From the IMG/VR virus record IMGVR_UViG_3300037493_000430, positions 1-32,429 of that record: a stretch of DNA of 32,429 bases; one strand, given 5' to 3'. Of the stretch, positions 27,228 to 32,429 are shown one piece after another. How positions within the stretch are numbered: position 1 is the first letter of the stretch; each line of letters starts with the position of its first letter. This DNA is from a virus. The position numbers and the translations under genes were made by a program. Under the pieces are notes generated by a model. The model had not been told where the DNA came from and did not search any database. It saw nothing but the letters and a program-made list of their open reading frames with translations.

Positions 27228-30104
27228 TCACGGCAGCATATCTCTCAGTTGTGCATTTTTTTGCATTTCATTTCTTAGGGCATCAGCAGCTTTTGCTTCT
27301 GCTTTTGCTGCTTGTTTACCGCTAATTGATGCTCCAACCCTTCTGCCAGCTTCACCACCAATAAGAGTGCCTGCTGTGGTTCCTGCTGGGCCAAATGCTG
27401 AACCTACAAATCCACCCGTTGCTGCTCCTGTTCCAATGCCAACTTTTTCAGCATACGCTTCAATTTTGCCAGCCCTTCTAGCTTGCAATGCAGCGCCCTC
27501 ATAAGAATGAATACCAGGCATCAAATAACCAGCCGTGTTTAACGTATGAAATTTTTTAACTTCTGATGGTGGAAAGTTTTCTAATATTTTTTCACCAATA
27601 ACAGAATTTAACGTTGTGTTAACAGAATTTTGATTCCATACGCCAGCTTTATTTGAACCTGCTTGATAAACGGCTCTTGCCAATGCACCATCAATTTCGT
27701 TTCTTGCAGCAGCTGCCGCTTGACGTAGTTCAATTGGAACAGGTGGCATCCCGCTTGGTGCGCCTCTTACTTGTCCATTTGCCAATTCATCTAACGTGCC
27801 TCTAATGTGGTTCCATTGATCTTTTGCCAATTCATTCAATTTGTTTGGTAATTTTTCTAATGGAGTAGAAGATAAGACAACACCATTTTTATCTGTTTCA
27901 CCAAACAAATTTTTAATTCCCTTTGAACCAAAAATAGTTTTTTCAACCTGATGTATTTTGTCGCCAAGTTTATACAAAGAAGGGTCTGCAACTGCAGCAA
28001 TATCTTTATCAATTGCTTCATTTATTTTTCTAATTGCACTTGCGTTTTGTGGTGACCATTCTGCATTAACTGCTTTGCGTACAGCGTCATAAGTTGATAC
28101 GGTTCCAGGTGGATGCATTACTCCATTTACATCCTCAAATCCGGTTGTTTTGGCAAGGTTTAAGTATTTCTCAGCACCTTTGGCAACACCTTCAACACCT
28201 TTGAATTCAAGTCCGGCTTTCCATTGCGGATTGCTTAACAATCTATCAATGTTTGAAGTTTTTATTTGATTGCTACCAACCCGGTCTAACGCTGATTTAT
28301 AAATTTGACGTTTAGATTGATCTAGGTAAGCAGTCAAACTTGTTGGAACCTCGCCTTCTATTGCTGCTCCATGAAACACATCGTTAATTGTTTCTCCACG
28401 CATTGAATCGCTTAACAAAGTTGGTGATGCGCCAGTGGCATCAATTCTTTCTTTGCCAAAGTTTGTTAAAGCGTTTTGTTCATTTGCTATTTGCGCTTTT
28501 AATACTTGACCCCTCGGGGTTAAGTTTGGCATATTTGCTTCAGTATGTTCTGTACGCAATGTCCCTTCATTCCGTGTAATCACACCGCTTCTAACTGGTT
28601 GTCCAGGGTTAACTTCTTGAGCAATTTTAGAAATTAATTGCTGCTCCATTACTGGAACATTTTCAGCCACCAAAGATAATTTAACCTGCGGAAATTGGCC
28701 TTTTGAACCAACAACTTCACCAGTAAGTTTTCCAGAAAAAGGATTTGCAATGGCAGCAGCAGCACCAACACTACCAGCACCAACAGGCGCAGCACCAGGC
28801 GCACCAGGCGCAGCAGCCCTTGCAGCAGCTTGGCGTTGTGCAAATGCCGCCTGAGTATCTGCTAGCTGGGTGGCAGACATTGCTCCTGCTCCTGCTGCTT
28901 CTGTCAAAGGTGCCGCCATCGTAGGATCAACCCTGGGACGTTCTATTGCAGCCGCTACAGGCTTTCCAGCAAATTCATCAATGCTCCTAGCAACAGGTTC
29001 AATTATTTCGTAGACGCCTGATCCCAATGCCCGTCTGACAGGTGCCGTAACTTGTCCGACAGCAGGAGCAACGCCGACCAAGCCTGTGCCAATCATGTTG
29101 GCAACATCGCTTTCTGGTATCCCTGTTTTTTCAGCAATGTACTTGGCACCTTTGCCAACGTTTTCGCCAATGAAATCCATGATTTCTCGGCTCAGTTCAC
29201 CCTTGTACGCAGGGGATTCAGTGACGCCAAATGTCTTGCCAAACGGCTTTTCTAAGGCTCCAACAACTGATTTTTCAGCAGCCGCCGCCTCTTCTGGCGA
29301 TAGTTGCAAGGCTCGAGCTCCAGCATAGGTAAGAGGCCCAGCAATGCCAGGGATGATGCCGCCAATGGTTGTGTCAGCCAATGATGCTGTTGCGGCTCCT
29401 AGAGCCTTTAAATGCTTTAGCGCTGCTTGGGCAATCGGGCCATCGCCACCAGAAATGCCGGTATCGCCTCTGGTGCCTGCAAATGCACTGACTTGTGGCA
29501 CAGGCTTTTGCACAACTGAGCCTGGCTCATATGCTGGTACTGTTGTTTCAAACAAATCAGAAAAGTTACCCACATCTTTAGCGGTCTGTGCAGCAGGTTG
29601 TGCAGGAGGATAAGCAGCAATTGGAACAGGATCGCTCAATGTTGGTGGAACAACGGTCAACTTTGACGCAGGAACGCGACCCAGTTCACGGCGAATGCCA
29701 GCCATGTCACTTTCGTTACGCGCCAGGCTTGCCTTGAGTTCAGCTACACGATCAAGGTACTTTTTATTATCTTGCGCCTCGCCACCGCGCTTTTCAGGTT
29801 GACCACTGTTGTATTCGCGCAGTAGATCGGCTTGACGGGATTCGGCTTTCTTAACCTCAGATTCCAAGATCATCCGGGTTTCGGAATCGCGCAACGTTTG
29901 CTGGGACGCATCAACCCGTGATGTGGGCCGAGGCGCAACCGGCGGGGCAAGAGCAGGTTGTACGGCTGGTGCAGCTTGTAAAACTGGTGCTGGTGGTGCT
30001 GGTGGCGCTGGTGGGGCGGTAGCAGGAACAACGGTTAACCTTGGTGGCGCAACTGGTGGCGCAGCAGCAGGCGTATCTTCAAACAGATCAGCAAGAGTAG
30101 CCAT
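27228..30104 (-). CDS. Large internal virion (DNA ejection) protein, gp16-like position
   Basis: The 958 residues are far longer than P22 gp16 (609) but occupy its place after the gp20-like gene. The first 60 residues are Pro/Ala-rich (PPVAPPRLTVVPATAPPAPP), followed by a coiled coil (about 75-150) with charged repeats and a helical body. Near the C-terminus there is a glycine-zipper run (VGIGTGAATGGFVGSAFGPA…GTLIGGEAGRRVG), a pattern common in ejection proteins that cross membranes. It probably leaves the capsid with the DNA and helps build the path into the cell. Its start shares one base with the stop before it (TAATG). Confidence 0.75.
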   Translation of the reverse strand: MATLADLFEDTPAAAPPVAPPRLTVVPATAPPAPPAPPAPVLQAAPAVQPALAPPVAPRPTSRVDASQQTLRDSETRMILESEVKKAESRQADLLREYNSGQPEKRGGEAQDNKKYLDRVAELKASLARNESDMAGIRRELGRVPASKLTVVPPTLSDPVPIAAYPPAQPAAQTAKDVGNFSDLFETTVPAYEPGSVVQKPVPQVSAFAGTRGDTGISGGDGPIAQAALKHLKALGAATASLADTTIGGIIPGIAGPLTYAGARALQLSPEEAAAAEKSVVGALEKPFGKTFGVTESPAYKGELSREIMDFIGENVGKGAKYIAEKTGIPESDVANMIGTGLVGVAPAVGQVTAPVRRALGSGVYEIIEPVARSIDEFAGKPVAAAIERPRVDPTMAAPLTEAAGAGAMSATQLADTQAAFAQRQAAARAAAPGAPGAAPVGAGSVGAAAAIANPFSGKLTGEVVGSKGQFPQVKLSLVAENVPVMEQQLISKIAQEVNPGQPVRSGVITRNEGTLRTEHTEANMPNLTPRGQVLKAQIANEQNALTNFGKERIDATGASPTLLSDSMRGETINDVFHGAAIEGEVPTSLTAYLDQSKRQIYKSALDRVGSNQIKTSNIDRLLSNPQWKAGLEFKGVEGVAKGAEKYLNLAKTTGFEDVNGVMHPPGTVSTYDAVRKAVNAEWSPQNASAIRKINEAIDKDIAAVADPSLYKLGDKIHQVEKTIFGSKGIKNLFGETDKNGVVLSSTPLEKLPNKLNELAKDQWNHIRGTLDELANGQVRGAPSGMPPVPIELRQAAAAARNEIDGALARAVYQAGSNKAGVWNQNSVNTTLNSVIGEKILENFPPSEVKKFHTLNTAGYLMPGIHSYEGAALQARRAGKIEAYAEKVGIGTGAATGGFVGSAFGPAGTTAGTLIGGEAGRRVGASISGKQAAKAEAKAADALRNEMQKNAQLRDMLP

Positions 30105-31582
30105 TATTTTATGACTCCCATTTGTTTAGCCTTGCGGATCTTGTCAGACATTGCTTTCTGTTCTGCCGGGCTCATTGATGCTTTTAGCTTGGCTACTTCT
30201 TCTCTGGTCATTTCTTGGAACAGCCTGCTGTCTGCTACATCATTGAAATCAGCTAGCTTCTGGATGTAAGCATTAGGGTCATTTCTGTATTGTCCAAGGT
30301 ATTGGGCTTTTGCAGATTTCATGTTTTCCATGCCAATCAACTGACCAACAACGTCTTTAATCGCCTTTTCGTTCATCTTCTTGTTGGGGTTTGCTGCTTC
30401 TGCCAACAACCTGGCTGCATCAGTGTTGCCACCAGCAAGAGACAACAGGTTAGAGTTTTTCATCAACTCATCAGTGGCTGTCTTTTCTGCCTCATACGCT
30501 GGTATGCCGATTGCGTTGGCAATGCCTGCAATCAACTCTTTGCGTTGACCACCAACACCAGTAAACGCTTCAGGAGCCAGTTGCCTGATTTTCTGCAACG
30601 TCATAATTCGCTGTTGGGCAGTAGATGCGTCCTTTGAGGTGTTTGACCAATCTTCATTGGCGGTTGTCGCGCTTGAAATTAATGTCTGAGCAACGCCAGG
30701 AGCCTGACCTGTAACCACTGGTCTAACGGCTGGTGAAGCCGCAGGCGCAGTTGGTCGAGGCGACAGCATTGGAACAGGGCCAGGCACAGTCCCCGCTTGT
30801 GGGCCTTGAACGTATGGTGTACCAGGTGCTAGGCCAGTTCCGTCACCCTCAACAGCAATTCGCGGTTGGGTTACTGGCAATTGCGTGGTAATTGAAGTTC
30901 CTGGCAATGCAGTACCTTTTGGAGCAGCACCAAACTCACCAGTAGAAACGACTGCTGTGCCAGCACCGCTACTGACAGGTACGCCAGTGGGTTGCATAGC
31001 AGAAAGACGACTGCCAGCATCTAGTGTTGACAATAACTTGTCTTTCAAGAATTGACGCATAGCAGCTGGTGGCACTTCAAGATAAGGTTGAAGCAAAGCA
31101 ATTGCTTGGTCTTCTGGTATTCCCATTTCTTTGGCCTGGGTCATGCCATAGTTTTTTACTACAGCATACAAGGCTTCTGGATTAACCGCATTTAGATTTT
31201 GTTCAGCAGCAATAATTATCGGACTGTTAATGATGCCTGTTAGCCTGTTGGCAATAGCGGTCACCTTTTTATTGGCAAAATCCAAATTAGCTGACGCTTG
31301 ACCAGTCTCTGCTGTGCCTGCGGCAGCGGTAGCACTACGCAACAATTCTGGATTTACTCGAGCAGCTTGGTTAACAATTTGTTGTTGTTGTTGCAGTTGC
31401 AACGGGTTCATCAGCCGTGCTTGTTCAACCGTTTGCTGTGCCGCTTGCAAGTTCAGGGGATTGATCTGCTGGGCTTGCTGGTACGCCTGCGCGCTGCTTG
31501 CCATGTTCATCATGTCAGACAACGACATTCCAGCCACGGGTTTAACCGTGTTGCCAATCGGTGTTATGTTGAAATCAGCCAT
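30104..31582 (-). CDS. Internal virion (DNA ejection) protein, gp20-like
   Basis: The 492 residues (P22 gp20: 471) are helical and Gln/Ala-rich at the N-terminus (SDMMNMASSAQAYQQAQQIN then TVEQARLMNPLQLQQQQQIV). A Pro/Gly-rich low-complexity linker follows (about 190-295), then a helical C-terminal half ending DKIRKAKQMGVIK. This layout and the position between the gp7-like and gp16-like genes fit the second P22-type ejection protein. It likely assembles with its neighbours in the capsid and leaves ahead of the genome. The family match is by architecture and order rather than by a strict motif. Confidence 0.75.
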   Translation of the reverse strand: MADFNITPIGNTVKPVAGMSLSDMMNMASSAQAYQQAQQINPLNLQAAQQTVEQARLMNPLQLQQQQQIVNQAARVNPELLRSATAAAGTAETGQASANLDFANKKVTAIANRLTGIINSPIIIAAEQNLNAVNPEALYAVVKNYGMTQAKEMGIPEDQAIALLQPYLEVPPAAMRQFLKDKLLSTLDAGSRLSAMQPTGVPVSSGAGTAVVSTGEFGAAPKGTALPGTSITTQLPVTQPRIAVEGDGTGLAPGTPYVQGPQAGTVPGPVPMLSPRPTAPAASPAVRPVVTGQAPGVAQTLISSATTANEDWSNTSKDASTAQQRIMTLQKIRQLAPEAFTGVGGQRKELIAGIANAIGIPAYEAEKTATDELMKNSNLLSLAGGNTDAARLLAEAANPNKKMNEKAIKDVVGQLIGMENMKSAKAQYLGQYRNDPNAYIQKLADFNDVADSRLFQEMTREEVAKLKASMSPAEQKAMSDKIRKAKQMGVIK

Positions 31583-31585
31583 TTT

Positions 31586-32353
31586 TTATCCAACTAAATA
31601 TTGATTAAAACTTGAACCTAATGGCTGTGCAGATGTTGGAACATTCATGGCATTAGCATTGGCAACTTGTGAAGGTGAGTAGCTAACACCTTGTGGCCTA
31701 AGCAAACTTGCCAAGGTTCCAGCGTTGCCAAGTCCTTGCAGGCCACCAGCCATGACGTTTGCCGCACCAATGTTGCCAGCACCAAGCGCTGATGCCCCGC
31801 CAATCCCGAGTTGCCCAATGTTAGAAGCTATGTTTCCAGATTGTTCTTGGCTTTTCTGCCCAATACCAGCAATGTTTGCCAAAGTGTTGTAAATGCCCGT
31901 TCTCTGCGATATGTATTGGGGCAAACCAACATTAGTAGCGTAATCAGTTGCAAACTTGGTTCTTGCCAAATCCACGTTAGAGCCACCACCACCAACATTC
32001 ATAGCTTGACCAGCCGCCCCTGTGCCTTGGTTTAGCCCAAACTCAAAGCCTGGCATTGAACGTAAATCCTGTGCTGTCACCTCTTTTGTGAAGTAAGGCA
32101 GCATCTCTTGTATTTTGCTTAAGCCTAATTGACCAGATTGACGGTACGGGGCTAAATCTGCGTATTGTTTTTCTTGCAATGCAGCCGCTCGAGCAGCCGC
32201 ATCAGACTGCATCTGTGCGCCTTCTCTTGCAGCGTCAGCTTGTTCTCCCGCACCCGCATAACCCAGTAATGCACTGCCACCAATGGCTATTGGCAAAGCA
32301 TTTGCACCAATAAAAGTTCCTATGCCTGATAACGCTGTTGCAATCCAAGTCAT
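31586..32353 (-). CDS. Internal virion (DNA ejection) protein, gp7-like
   Basis: The 255 residues (P22 gp7: 229) open with a hydrophobic, Gly/Ala-rich segment (about 5-34, IGTFIGANALPIAIGGSALL) and a helix of the form EQADAAREGAQMQSDAAARA. A DLAPYRQSGQLGLSKIQEML region follows, then FEFGLNQGTGAAGQAMN and Gly/Ala repeats. This order is typical of the gp7-type 'DNA transfer' proteins of P22-like phages. It would form the first part of the ejection channel. The ATG at 32353 has AAGGAG five bases upstream and overlaps the previous stop. Confidence 0.8.
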   Translation of the reverse strand: MTWIATALSGIGTFIGANALPIAIGGSALLGYAGAGEQADAAREGAQMQSDAAARAAALQEKQYADLAPYRQSGQLGLSKIQEMLPYFTKEVTAQDLRSMPGFEFGLNQGTGAAGQAMNVGGGGSNVDLARTKFATDYATNVGLPQYISQRTGIYNTLANIAGIGQKSQEQSGNIASNIGQLGIGGASALGAGNIGAANVMAGGLQGLGNAGTLASLLRPQGVSYSPSQVANANAMNVPTSAQPLGSSFNQYLVG

Positions 32354-32429
32354 GTCAACTCCTTCATTTTTAACTTATTTGATGAATCAAACAACGCTGC
32401 TGTGTCTGGCTCAATCAACTCAGTTTCTA
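32350..32429 (-). CDS. 3' end of a gene cut by the right window edge
   Basis: Twenty-five codons remain, ending SNKLKMKELT with a stop that overlaps the gp7-like start as ATGA. The segment is acidic then basic (ETELIEPDTAALFDS). If the window is a circle, this frame continues across the join to a GTG at window position 7, giving a 28-residue ORF that starts inside the end of the gp10-like gene. Otherwise it is the end of a longer gene such as a head-assembly factor. Too little is present to choose. Confidence 0.5.
   Translation of the reverse strand, partial: ETELIEPDTAALFDSSNKLKMKELT

Noticed and set aside
1-32429. Integrase, excisionase, attachment site or transposase
   Set aside because: No tyrosine or serine recombinase motif, transposase or flanking duplication could be found, so a temperate lifestyle is not claimed despite the repressor.
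1-32429. Direct terminal repeats at the window edges
   Set aside because: The first and last bases do not match each other, so circularity is argued only from reading frames and gene order.

Overview
The window reads as most or all of the genome of a short-tailed, P22-like podovirus. P22-type virion genes are recognisable in order on the minus strand: small terminase, large terminase, portal, scaffold, coat, a tail-fibre/tailspike cassette, gp4-like and gp10-like neck proteins. At the right-hand side are gp7-, gp20- and gp16-like ejection proteins, followed by a holin-like protein and an endolysin. The gp10-like gene runs off the left edge within a few residues of its expected C-terminus, and the right edge enters the end of a gene that leads into the gp7-like gene. 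If the two edges are joined, the late genes form one continuous leftward series, so this may be a circularly permuted genome of about 32.4 kb. The host is a bacterium. The style of the small accessory genes (YdaS/Cro-like repressor, DUF1376 replication protein, 'PVAW…EPLYAAP' modules) suggests a proteobacterium, perhaps a freshwater Burkholderiales member, but this is only inference.

Layout. 1-9.5 kb (minus): neck proteins, receptor-binding cassette, a strong terminator, a small beta-rich virion protein, coat and scaffold. 9.6-13.3 kb (minus): portal and terminase. 13.3-13.7 kb: two tiny coupled ORFs and a structured segment with two interlocked perfect inverted repeats, one of which makes a terminator. 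13.7-15.9 kb (minus): a 732-residue protein with domains typical of phage polyvalent proteins. 15.9-18.2 kb (minus): a run of small virion or accessory genes including a GroES-like co-chaperonin and a possible Dps/ferritin-like protein. 18.2-20.5 kb (minus): recombination and replication genes (HNH nuclease, NinB, RusA, DUF1376 protein), with iteron-like repeats inside the DUF1376 gene that may be the origin. 20.6-20.95 kb: divergent control region with a short Cro-like repressor, two matching 20-bp operators and divergent promoters. 20.95-26.5 kb (plus): an early operon of about 18 mostly tiny genes, nearly all joined by ATGA overlaps, carrying an ERF annealing protein, a PD-(D/E)XK exonuclease and a short SSB-like protein. 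26.5-32.4 kb (minus): lysis pair and ejection proteins.

How it works together. The repressor presumably switches between rightward early transcription (recombination and accessory genes) and leftward transcription (replication, resolvase, then virion genes). ERF plus exonuclease plus SSB-like protein form an annealing module, and RusA, NinB and the HNH nuclease process branched DNA before packaging. I see no integrase, excisionase, DNA polymerase, tRNA, CRISPR array or insertion sequence. The repressor without an integrase leaves the lifestyle uncertain, most likely lytic.
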